Below are positions 23,581-29,918 of a stretch of 30,231 nucleotides of DNA, in pieces. The translations under genes were made by a program, and so were the position numbers. The stretch covers positions 1 through 30,231 of the forward strand of contig NZ_JODM01000047.1 of the NCBI RefSeq assembly GCF_000717995.1. Direction: 5' to 3'. The stretch is from Streptomyces violaceorubidus (lineage in GTDB: Bacteria; Actinomycetota; Actinomycetes; Streptomycetales; Streptomycetaceae). Position 1 is the first letter of the stretch, and each line of letters opens with the position of its first letter. Below the pieces are notes generated by a model. It made no database searches, was not told where the DNA came from, and saw only the letters and a program-made list of their open reading frames with translations.

Positions 23581-23659
23581 TCTTCGTCCTCTGAACGGCG
23601 CCCGGAATTAACTCGTCGGGCGGGTGGCGTCGGGGTGCCGGGGCGGGCGGGCCGGGTGT

Positions 23660-23700
23660 GAGGGGGAAGGTTCTTTCCCAGGCAGAAACCTGTCTCTCCC
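23660..23700 (+). promoter_or_regulatory. Shared operator/promoter element, copy B (upstream of hydrolase gene)
   Basis: GAGGGGGAAGGTTCTTTCCC followed by AGGCAGAAACCTGTCTCTCCC, 35/41 identical to copy A at 19255-19295 read on the minus strand. It ends 89 nt before the ATG of the alpha/beta hydrolase. The conserved core AGGTT-n-TTTCCCAGG-nn-GAAACCTGTCT holds an imperfect inverted repeat. The XRE/MmyB-type regulator encoded just after the hydrolase is the obvious candidate to bind it. Confidence 0.65.
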
Positions 23701-23789
23701 GCGGGGCCGCCCCAGGGCGCACAGTGAATGTGTGCCCGGCGCAACGGCCGGACCCGAAGGACCAAAACCTCTCGTTCAAGGAGTCACCC

Positions 23790-24716
23790 ATGGCCAGGAC
23801 CCGTGTCAGTTTCGACAGCGTCGGCATCGAGATCGCCGCGCACCTCTACACCCCCGACACCCCCGCCGCCGACGGTCGCCCGGCCGCGGCGCTGGTGGTG
23901 GGCCACCCCGGAACGGGCGTGAAGGAGCAGACCTCCGGCACCTACGCGCAGCTGATGGCCGACCGCGGGTTCGTCACCCTCGCCTTCGACGCCGCGCACC
24001 AGGGCGAGTCCGGTGGGCTGCCCCGCGGTCTGGAGGACCCCGCCCAGCGCATCGAGGACTTCAAGGCCGCCGTCTCCTACCTCACCACCCGGCCCGAGGT
24101 CGACGCCGACCGCATCGGCCTGCTGGGCGTCTGCGCCGGTGGCGGTTACTCCCTGGCCGCCACCGGTGGCGACCACCGGGTCAAGGCCGTGGCGACCGTC
24201 TCCACCGCCGAGCCCGCCCGCCAGTTCCGCTTCGGCGCCGAGGGCACCCAGGACCCGGCCGTCTTCCAGACCCTGCTGGACGCCGCCGCCCAGGCCCGCA
24301 CCACCGCGGCCCGTGGCGAGGACCCGGGCGTCCTGACCATGTTCCCCGACACCGCCGAGCAGGCCGGCGCGCTCGGCGGGGAGCACGGCATCGAGGGCTG
24401 GGAGTACTACTGCGGCGCTCGCGGCTACCACGAGCGCTCGGCGAAGTTCCTCACCTGGGACAGCATCGACAAGATGGCCTCCAGCGACGTCTTCCGCTCC
24501 GTGCCTCTCATCGGCCCCCGTCCGGTCCTGCAGATCATCGGTGAGCGCGCCGTGACGGCGTGGATGGCCATCGAGGCCCACCAGGCCGCCACCGGCCCCA
24601 AGGAGCTCCACCGCATCCCGGGCGCCAGCCACGTCGACCTGTACGACAAGCGGGAGTACATCGACCTCGCCGTCGAAAAGCTCGACGAGTACTTCACCGG
24701 ACACCTCAACAAGTGA
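23790..24716 (+). CDS. Alpha/beta hydrolase with Cys nucleophile (dienelactone hydrolase-like)
   Basis: A 308-residue cytoplasmic alpha/beta hydrolase with no signal peptide. Segments include VVGHPGTGVKEQTSGTYAQL (oxyanion region), AFDAAHQGESGG, the nucleophile elbow GVCAGGGY with Cys115 in place of Ser, and GASHVDLYD with the likely catalytic His. A Cys nucleophile is the mark of dienelactone hydrolases and of the YcjY-like hydrolase group, which often show GxCxxGG. ATG at 23790 has CAAGGAG 6-7 nt upstream. Genes of this type are commonly found beside XRE regulators with a MmyB-like domain in Streptomyces, as here, and are then thought to be the regulated target. The substrate is unknown. 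A hairpin after the stop probably separates it partly from the regulator gene. Confidence 0.85.
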   Translation: MARTRVSFDSVGIEIAAHLYTPDTPAADGRPAAALVVGHPGTGVKEQTSGTYAQLMADRGFVTLAFDAAHQGESGGLPRGLEDPAQRIEDFKAAVSYLTTRPEVDADRIGLLGVCAGGGYSLAATGGDHRVKAVATVSTAEPARQFRFGAEGTQDPAVFQTLLDAAAQARTTAARGEDPGVLTMFPDTAEQAGALGGEHGIEGWEYYCGARGYHERSAKFLTWDSIDKMASSDVFRSVPLIGPRPVLQIIGERAVTAWMAIEAHQAATGPKELHRIPGASHVDLYDKREYIDLAVEKLDEYFTGHLNK

Positions 24717-24767
24717 CCGGAAGCACGGCGGGAGCGCGCGCGCAGGTGCGCCGGGCGGCATGACGAA

Positions 24768-24795
24768 GGGGCCGACAGCCGGTACTGGCGGCCCC
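24768..24795 (+). terminator. Hairpin between hydrolase and XRE regulator genes
   Basis: GGGGCCG (24768-24774) pairs with CGGCCCC (24789-24795), extended after one mismatch by CAG (24776-24778) with CTG (24785-24787) around a 6-nt loop. It lies 51 nt after the hydrolase stop and 54 nt before the regulator ATG. It may end most hydrolase transcripts and so give different levels of enzyme and regulator. Confidence 0.5.
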
Positions 24796-24849
24796 TGCCC
24801 CGCCCCTCACGCACACTCCACCACCATCCGTACACGTGAGCTGGACGAC

Positions 24850-25725
24850 ATGAAACCGACACCTGACTCCCACCTCGGCGCGTTTCTCCGGGCACGTCGG
24901 GCGCAGCTGACTCCGCAGGAGTGCGGGCTGCCCGGGACGGACTCCGGGCGCCGGGTCGCAGGACTGCGCCGAGAAGAAGTGGCCCATCTCGCCGCGATCA
25001 GCGTGGACTACTACACCCGGCTGGAGCAGGGCCGCGTCCGCGCCTCCGCCTCCGTGCTGGTCACCCTCGTACGCGCCCTGCGCCTCGACGACGACCAGAA
25101 GCAGTACCTCTACCACCTCGCCGGCCAGAGCAGCGCACGGCCACGGCGCCGCCGGCCCGCCCAGCGCGTCCGGCCACCGATGCGCCGTCTGCTGGACCAG
25201 CTCACCGAGGCACCCGCGCTCGTCCTCGGCAAGCGTCTGGACGTCCTGGCCTGGAACCCGGCCGCCGCGGCGCTCTACACCGATTTCCCGGCACTCGACC
25301 CGGGCCGCCGCAACTACGTGGACCTGCTGTTCACCAACCCGGTCGTGCGGGCCCTGCACCAGGACTGGGAGCACGACGCCCGGGACGCGGTCGCCGCCCT
25401 GCGGATGGAGGCCGCGGCCGACCCCGACGACCCGGAACTCGCCCGCCTGGTGGGTGAACTGTCCCTCAAGGACGCCGACTTCCGCACCTGGTGGGCCGAG
25501 CACCGGGTCAGCGGAGCCGGGTACGGCACCAAGCGCTACCGCCACGCGCTGGTCGGCGACCTGACGCTCGACTGCGACACCTGGGCCAGTCCCGACGGGT
25601 CCGGGCAACGTCTGATGGTCCTGACCGCCGAGCCGGGCAGCCCTTCCCACGACGCACTGCGCATCCTCGCCTCATGGACCTCGCGGGTACCGGGCGACGA
25701 ACACATGGAGGACACGAGCCGATGA
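24850..25725 (+). CDS. XRE-family regulator with MmyB-like ligand-binding domain (first copy)
   Basis: A 291-residue DNA-binding protein. The N-terminal helix-turn-helix (about 8-80) reads LGAFLRARRAQLTPQECGLP, RRVAGLRREEVAHLAAISVD and YYTRLEQGRVRASASVLVTL. The rest (about 105-275) matches the MmyB-like ligand-binding domain, seen in MRRLLDQLTEAPALVLGKRL, DVLAWNPAAAALYTDFPALD, TWWAEHRV, KRYRHALVGDLTLDCDTW and SPSHDALRIL. That domain is thought to bind lipid-like or hydrophobic ligands. ATG at 24850 is aligned with the paralogue at 28947; the ribosome binding site is weak. The stop overlaps the start of the DUF2255 gene. It probably controls the upstream hydrolase through the 41-bp element at 23660-23700, which is inference. 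Confidence 0.92.
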   Translation: MKPTPDSHLGAFLRARRAQLTPQECGLPGTDSGRRVAGLRREEVAHLAAISVDYYTRLEQGRVRASASVLVTLVRALRLDDDQKQYLYHLAGQSSARPRRRRPAQRVRPPMRRLLDQLTEAPALVLGKRLDVLAWNPAAAALYTDFPALDPGRRNYVDLLFTNPVVRALHQDWEHDARDAVAALRMEAAADPDDPELARLVGELSLKDADFRTWWAEHRVSGAGYGTKRYRHALVGDLTLDCDTWASPDGSGQRLMVLTAEPGSPSHDALRILASWTSRVPGDEHMEDTSR

Positions 25726-26099
25726 ACGCGACGCACGCATGGACCCCCGAGGACCTCACCGCGTTCGCCGAGACGTACTCCCTCGTCCTGATCGCCGGTG
25801 ACGGTGAGGGGGGCGGCGTGGAGATCGGCATGGTGCCGGTCGACGGCGACCTGTACGTCCGCGCCTACCGCGGCACCCGGTCCCGTTGGTACCGGGCCGC
25901 CCGGGAACACGGCCACGGCCGGATCCGGGTGGGCGGCGTGACCCGCGAGGTCGTCCTCACCACCGGCGACCTGGCACTGCCCGCCGGACTCGACGACGCC
26001 TTCCGCGCCAAGTACGGACCGGTGTCCGACGCGCTGATCGCGGTCCCGCAGGCCCGGGCCGCCACGATCCGCATCGACCCCGCACCCGCGCCGGCCTGA
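25722..26099 (+). CDS. DUF2255 family protein
   Basis: A 125-residue soluble protein. WTPEDLTAFAETYSLVL, GVEIGMVPVDGDLYVRAYRG, SRWYRAAREHGHGRIRVGGV and LDDAFRAKYGPVSDAL are the usual blocks of DUF2255 proteins, which resemble small split-barrel nitroreductase/PNPOx-like folds. No cofactor site can be assigned from sequence alone. The ATG overlaps the XRE gene stop (ATGA), so it is probably co-translated with the regulator, and may be an auxiliary protein of the same response. Function is unknown. Confidence 0.8.
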   Translation: MNATHAWTPEDLTAFAETYSLVLIAGDGEGGGVEIGMVPVDGDLYVRAYRGTRSRWYRAAREHGHGRIRVGGVTREVVLTTGDLALPAGLDDAFRAKYGPVSDALIAVPQARAATIRIDPAPAPA

Positions 26100-26128
26100 C
26101 GCGTCCCCCCGCGTCCCCGTGGGTTGCC

Positions 26129-27124
26129 TCAGCGCGACGACCGCCCCGGCTTCGCGAATCCGGGGCGGATCAGGCCGGTGCGTTTCGCCGTCGCCAGGAC
26201 CGGAGTGGTCTCGATCGAGGTGACCTGCTCCATGTCACCGATGCTGTCGGTGAGGAAGCGGTAGAGGCCGTCCAGGTCCGCGGTGGTCACCATCACCAGG
26301 AGGTTGGCGGGACCGGTGGTCGCCGCGGTGAAGCGGACGGCGGGCTCGCGGCTGAGGCGTTCACCGGCGGCCTGGAGGGCGCTCGGCCTGACGGAGAGCC
26401 ACAGTTGGGTCTTGACGCTCAGCCCGAGCAGGGCCAGGTCGGTCTCGGTGACCAGTCGGATCGTCCCGTCGTCGAGCAGTGCCTCCAAGCGGCGGCGGGC
26501 GGTGCGCGCGGTGGTGCCGGTCCGCTGGGCCAGGGTGGCGTAGTCGGTGCGGGCGTCCTCGGTCACGGCCTGGATCAGCGCCAGGTCGGCGGCGGACAGT
26601 TCGGTCGGTGGCCGTGAGCTGAGCGGGAACGGCCGTACCCCCAGTCGCTCCGTCTCCTCCGCGGCCAGCAGGCGCGACCCCCAGTTGAGAGAAGCGGGGA
26701 AGATCCGCAGCAGGGTGTGGGAGGTCCAGCTGTGCACCGCGGCGGTGGCCGGCAGGTCCCGCAGCAGCAGGCGGTTGCGTTCCTCCGTGCCCTCCAGGTA
26801 GACGAGGGTGCTGATCTCGTCACCGCCGCCGAGGATGTCCACCCACAGGGTGTCGGCCCGGTGGGCCAGGACGGAGGCGACCGTCCTGATGCGGTCGGGA
26901 CGGCAGCGGATGCGCAGGGCCATCGGCACCAGTTGGGGGAAGCGGATCGGGTTGCGCTCGGCGGTGGCGCGCAGCGTGCCGTCGGCGAAGAGCGGACCGG
27001 CCCGGCGCACCACGGTGCGTTCGGACAGTCCCAGACTGGTGGCGACGCTGCGCCACGTGGCCCGCGGCGAAGCGATGAGAGCGGCGGCGATCCGCTGATC
27101 CGTCTCGTCGAGGCTTTGGCGCAT
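26129..27124 (-). CDS. Lrp/AsnC-family regulator with duplicated HTH and ligand domains
   Basis: A 331-residue protein made of two Lrp/AsnC units in tandem, about twice the usual 150 residues. Unit 1 has an HTH (LDETDQRIAAALIASPRATW, SLGLSERTVVRRAGPLFADG) and a RAM-like domain (ALRIRCRPDRIRTVASVLA). Unit 2 has an HTH (LSAADLALIQAVTEDARTDY, TTARTARRRLEALLDDGTIR) and RAM domain (VKTQLWLSVRPSALQAAGER, ATTGPANLLVMVTTADLDGL). It should bind DNA and sense a small ligand such as an amino acid. ATG 27124 is preferred over an in-frame GTG at 27133 because a good -10 (TAAAGT at 27137-27132) overlaps that GTG and ends 7 nt before the ATG, implying a leaderless mRNA. It is divergent from the FMN reductase gene, a likely target. 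Confidence 0.9.
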   Translation of the reverse strand: MRQSLDETDQRIAAALIASPRATWRSVATSLGLSERTVVRRAGPLFADGTLRATAERNPIRFPQLVPMALRIRCRPDRIRTVASVLAHRADTLWVDILGGGDEISTLVYLEGTEERNRLLLRDLPATAAVHSWTSHTLLRIFPASLNWGSRLLAAEETERLGVRPFPLSSRPPTELSAADLALIQAVTEDARTDYATLAQRTGTTARTARRRLEALLDDGTIRLVTETDLALLGLSVKTQLWLSVRPSALQAAGERLSREPAVRFTAATTGPANLLVMVTTADLDGLYRFLTDSIGDMEQVTSIETTPVLATAKRTGLIRPGFAKPGRSSR

Positions 27125-27131
27125 GATCGTC

Positions 27132-27137
27132 ACTTTA
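27132..27137 (-). promoter_or_regulatory. -10 element of a probable leaderless promoter for the Lrp gene
   Basis: TAAAGT on the minus strand ends 7 nt before the ATG at 27124, so transcription would start at or next to the A of the start codon. The -35 (perhaps GTTTCC, 16 bp upstream) is weak. Confidence 0.4.
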
Positions 27138-27227
27138 CCGATCCGTCTGGCGTGGAAACTGCTATCTGCCCCGCCGATGTGGCGTGGGGCGGTCCATGCG
27201 GTGAAGGATGCATCGCATCGAACCGCG

Positions 27228-27247
27228 CCGACCCCGTACGGGGTCGG
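27228..27247. promoter_or_regulatory. 20-bp perfect palindrome in the Lrp/FMN reductase gap
   Basis: CCGACCCCGTACGGGGTCGG reads the same on both strands. It lies 38 nt before the GTG of the FMN reductase gene and about 100 nt before the divergent Lrp ATG. It is a candidate operator for a dimeric regulator, or a hairpin in the reductase leader. Confidence 0.5.
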
Positions 27248-27285
27248 GCCCGGCCCCCACGTGAACCGGGAAGGAAGCCCCCACA

Positions 27286-27849
27286 GTGACTCGCCTCAAC
27301 ATCCTCACGCTGTCCGGAAGCCTGCGCCGCGACTCGTTCAACACCGCCCTCCTGCGCGAGGCCGAGCGCCTGAGCGCGGTCGACCGCTTCGACCACTTCG
27401 ACGGCCTCGGCCGTCTTCCCCACTTCAACGAGGACGAGGAGTACCCCACGCCGCCCGCCGTGGCCGAGCTGCGCCACCGCGTCCAGAACGCCGACGCGGT
27501 CCTGATCGCCTCGCCCGAGTACAACGCCTCGATACCGGGAGCGCTGAAGAACGCCCTCGACTGGCTCTCCCGCCCGGCCCACGACGGCGGGCCCGTGCTG
27601 CAGCTCAAGCCGGTCGGCGTCATCGGGGCCTCTCCCGGCCCCTTCGGCACCGTCCGGGCGCAGCTGGCCCTGCGTCAGGTCCTGCACAAGATGAACGCCC
27701 GGGTCGTGCAGCAGCCCGAGTTCCTCCTGTTCGAGGCCCACCAGAAGTTCGACGACGACAGCCGCCTGCCGGACGGCACACCGGCCCAGAAGCTGCTGAG
27801 CGAGCTGCTCGACGCGCTCGCCCAGCTCACCTCACAGCCTCAGCAGTAG
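27286..27849 (+). CDS. NADPH-dependent FMN reductase (flavodoxin-like)
   Basis: A 187-residue flavoprotein of the NADPH-dependent FMN reductase family. The FMN phosphate loop GSLRRDSFNTALLREAE (residues 10-26) and the flavin-binding SPEYNASIPGALKNALDWLS are clear, with GVIGASPGPFGTVRAQLALR at the third contact. It should reduce FMN or quinone-like compounds with NAD(P)H in the cytoplasm. GTG at 27286 has GGAAGGAAG about 8 nt upstream. It is followed after 14 nt by the MBL-fold gene, so both form an operon. It is divergent from the double Lrp-type regulator, which may control it through the palindrome at 27228-27247. Physiological acceptor unknown. Confidence 0.92.
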   Translation: MTRLNILTLSGSLRRDSFNTALLREAERLSAVDRFDHFDGLGRLPHFNEDEEYPTPPAVAELRHRVQNADAVLIASPEYNASIPGALKNALDWLSRPAHDGGPVLQLKPVGVIGASPGPFGTVRAQLALRQVLHKMNARVVQQPEFLLFEAHQKFDDDSRLPDGTPAQKLLSELLDALAQLTSQPQQ

Positions 27850-27863
27850 CAGGGGGACGCGAC

Positions 27864-28748
27864 ATGGAGATCGGTGCTCTCAACCAGCAGTCCGCCGTCA
27901 GGTCGCTGGAGCTGGACGACGTCCGGCTGACCTACGTCGTCGACGGTGCCATGGCGATGCTGCCGGCGGCCTTCTTCCCCGACTTCGATCCGCGCTACTG
28001 GGACGATCACCCGGAGGCGCTCGACGAGAACGGCCGCGTTGCGATGTCGGCGGGGGGCCTGCTGGTCGAACGCGCGGGCCGCCGCCTGCTGATCGACGCC
28101 GGGCTGGGGGCGGTCGACGGACCGATCCACGTGTCGGGCGACACCGTGGGACTGAGCGACAGCGGGAGCCTCGTCTCGGTGCTCCGGACGCTCGGACACG
28201 CGCCCCAGGACATCGAAGCGGTCGCCTTCACCCATCTGCACGTCGACCACACCGGCTGGGCGTTCGCCCCCGAGAAGACGTTCCCGCGGGCCCGCTACCT
28301 CGTCGCGGCGGCCGAATGGGCCCCGCACGTGTGCGGCACACGGATCCCGGGCGCTCCGGCGGCGGACACGCTCAGGCGCATCGGCGCGGCCCACACGCCC
28401 TTCGAGGACGGCCAGGAGATCTTTCCGGGTGTCCGGGCCATGATCACGCCGGGCCATTCGCCGGGCCACACCTCGTACGTCGTCTCCGCGGGACGGGAGC
28501 GGGTGGTGGTGTTCGGGGACGTGTTCCACACGCCCGCCCAGCTGGCGCACCCCGAGTGGCCTTCCGGTCCCGACCTGGAGCACAGCGAGGTCTTGGCCGC
28601 CCGGCGGCGCGTCGCGGGCGAACTGGCACGGCCGGACACCATCGGTTTCGCGTTCCACTTCGGCGACCAGGCCTTCGGACGCCTGACCGGCACGCGCTGG
28701 ACCCCGGTGCCCGCCCCGGCGGTCCTGCCGACGCCCAGGACCGTCTGA
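27864..28748 (+). CDS. Metallo-beta-lactamase-fold hydrolase
   Basis: A 294-residue MBL-fold enzyme. The metal site is complete in pattern: FTHLHVDHTGW (HxHxDH), PGHSPGHTSY, the GD of VVVFGDVFHTP, and a final His in FAFHFGDQAFG. The N-terminal LLIDAGLGAVDGP motif also fits. Relatives include lactonases, glyoxalase II-like thioesterases and others, so the substrate cannot be named. The length and layout (long region before the HxHxDH) resemble the N-acyl-lactonase/MBL class rather than beta-lactamases. No signal peptide is seen. ATG at 27864 has CAGGGGG about 6-10 nt upstream. It lies 14 nt after the FMN reductase and is probably co-transcribed with it, and precedes the second XRE/MmyB-type regulator, which may control it. 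Confidence 0.9.
   Translation: MEIGALNQQSAVRSLELDDVRLTYVVDGAMAMLPAAFFPDFDPRYWDDHPEALDENGRVAMSAGGLLVERAGRRLLIDAGLGAVDGPIHVSGDTVGLSDSGSLVSVLRTLGHAPQDIEAVAFTHLHVDHTGWAFAPEKTFPRARYLVAAAEWAPHVCGTRIPGAPAADTLRRIGAAHTPFEDGQEIFPGVRAMITPGHSPGHTSYVVSAGRERVVVFGDVFHTPAQLAHPEWPSGPDLEHSEVLAARRRVAGELARPDTIGFAFHFGDQAFGRLTGTRWTPVPAPAVLPTPRTV
28721..28742 (+). terminator. Possible hairpin at the end of the MBL gene
   Basis: GGTCCTG (28721-28727) and CAGGACC (28736-28742) form a perfect 7-bp stem with an 8-nt loop, overlapping the last codons of the MBL gene. It may be part of a terminator or just chance in coding sequence. Confidence 0.3.
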
Positions 28749-28871
28749 GGGTGTGCCGACCAGACCCACACGTGTCGCGCCACGGCAGCCAGGCAAAGGC
28801 CCTGCGAAGGTCTCGAATGCCGCACTTCACCCCGATCCAGCGGAACCGGATCATTTGTACGCATTGCCGTC

Positions 28872-28907
28872 TTGACGAACGGCGGGTGCGATGAGAGGTT
28901 AGTAACC
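28872..28907 (+). promoter_or_regulatory. Promoter of the second XRE gene with overlapping 11-bp palindrome
   Basis: TTGACG (28872-28877), a 17-bp spacer, and GAGGTT (28895-28900) make a fair vegetative-type promoter, about 45 nt before the ATG. GGTTAGTAACC (28897-28907) is an 11-bp palindrome overlapping the -10 and the likely start site, so binding there would block transcription. Autoregulation by the XRE protein is plausible. Confidence 0.5.
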
Positions 28908-28946
28908 AGTCAGGGCGGTGATTCACCGGCGAGGAGATTGGACGTC

Positions 28947-29828
28947 ATGACCTCACACTCCGACCCCCGAGCACTCGGCGAGTTCTTGAAGGCCCGCCGC
29001 GCCCAGCTGGATCCGGGAGAGTGCGGGCTGCCCGAGACGGACTCCGCGCGCCGGGTCGCGGGCCTGCGCCGTGAGGAAGTGGCCCGTCTCGCCGCGATCA
29101 GCGTGGACTACTACACCCGGCTCGAACAGGGCCGCGTCCGCGCCTCCGCCCCCGTGCTGACCACCCTCGTCCGCGCCCTGCGCCTCGACGACGACCAGCA
29201 GAGCTACCTCTACGAGGTGGCCGGGCGGAGTGCCGACAGGCCCCGCCGGGCCAGCCGCTCGGTCCAGCGGGTACGGCCGCCCATGCGCCGTCTGCTGGAC
29301 CAGCTCACCGAGGCGCCCGCGCTCGTCCTCGGCAAGCGTCTGGACATCCTGGCCTGGAACGCGGCCGCCGTCGCGCTGTACACCGACTTCGCCGCGGTCC
29401 CGGCCGATCGGCGCAACTACCTCCGCCTGATGTTCACCGATCCCGGGGTCAGGGCGATGCACCGGGAGTGGGCACACGACGCCCGGGACGCGGTCGCCGC
29501 GCTGCGGATGGAAGCCGCGTCCGACCCCGACGACCCCGATCTCGTCCGCCTCGTCGGTGAGCTGTCCCGGCTGGACGCCGACTTCCGCACCTGGTGGGCC
29601 GAGCACCGCGTCAACAGCGCGACCTACGGCACCAAGCAGTACAGACACCCGATGGTCGGCGACCTGACCCTGGACTGCGACACATGGGCCGGCGCCAACG
29701 ACTCCGGACAGCGTCTGATGATCCTCACCGCCGACACCGGCAGCCCCTCCCACGACGCCCTGCGCATCCTCACCTCGTGGACCACCGAGCGGGCGGGCGC
29801 GAAGCCGGCGAAGAAGGTGGCTTCCTGA
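28947..29828 (+). CDS. XRE-family regulator with MmyB-like ligand-binding domain (second copy)
   Basis: A 293-residue paralogue of the regulator at 24850, with the same HTH (ALGEFLKARRAQLDPGECGL, RRVAGLRREEVARLAAISVD) and ligand domain (TEAPALVLGKRLDILAWN, TWWAEHRVNSATYGTKQY, VGDLTLDCDTW). Long blocks are identical between the two, so they come from a fairly recent duplication or share close ancestry; the most diverged parts are the extreme ends and the linker after the HTH. ATG at 28947 follows CGAGGAG at a good distance; an open frame upstream is not needed. It probably binds the palindrome in its own promoter. It follows the MBL gene on the same strand with a 198-bp gap. Target and ligand unknown. 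Confidence 0.92.
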   Translation: MTSHSDPRALGEFLKARRAQLDPGECGLPETDSARRVAGLRREEVARLAAISVDYYTRLEQGRVRASAPVLTTLVRALRLDDDQQSYLYEVAGRSADRPRRASRSVQRVRPPMRRLLDQLTEAPALVLGKRLDILAWNAAAVALYTDFAAVPADRRNYLRLMFTDPGVRAMHREWAHDARDAVAALRMEAASDPDDPDLVRLVGELSRLDADFRTWWAEHRVNSATYGTKQYRHPMVGDLTLDCDTWAGANDSGQRLMILTADTGSPSHDALRILTSWTTERAGAKPAKKVAS

Positions 29829-29906
29829 CCGGCGTGCGCACGGTGAACCGGTGGGTGCGCGGCGGCAGTCGGCGCGTACCCGGACCGCTCGGGATCGGCG
29901 CACACC

Positions 29907-29912
29907 TACGAT
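29907..29912 (+). promoter_or_regulatory. -10 element of a probable leaderless promoter for the synthase gene
   Basis: TACGAT ends 6 nt before the GTG at 29919, and no ribosome binding site precedes that GTG. This is the arrangement of a leaderless actinomycete mRNA starting at the G of GTG. No good -35 is seen. Confidence 0.4.
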
Positions 29913-29918
29913 CGACTC

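Noticed and set aside
27145..27175. A third copy of the 41-bp element upstream of the FMN reductase (GTGGAAAC...TCTGCC)
   Set aside because: Only the GTGGAAAC half matches and the rest needs gaps, so it is within chance for such short matches.
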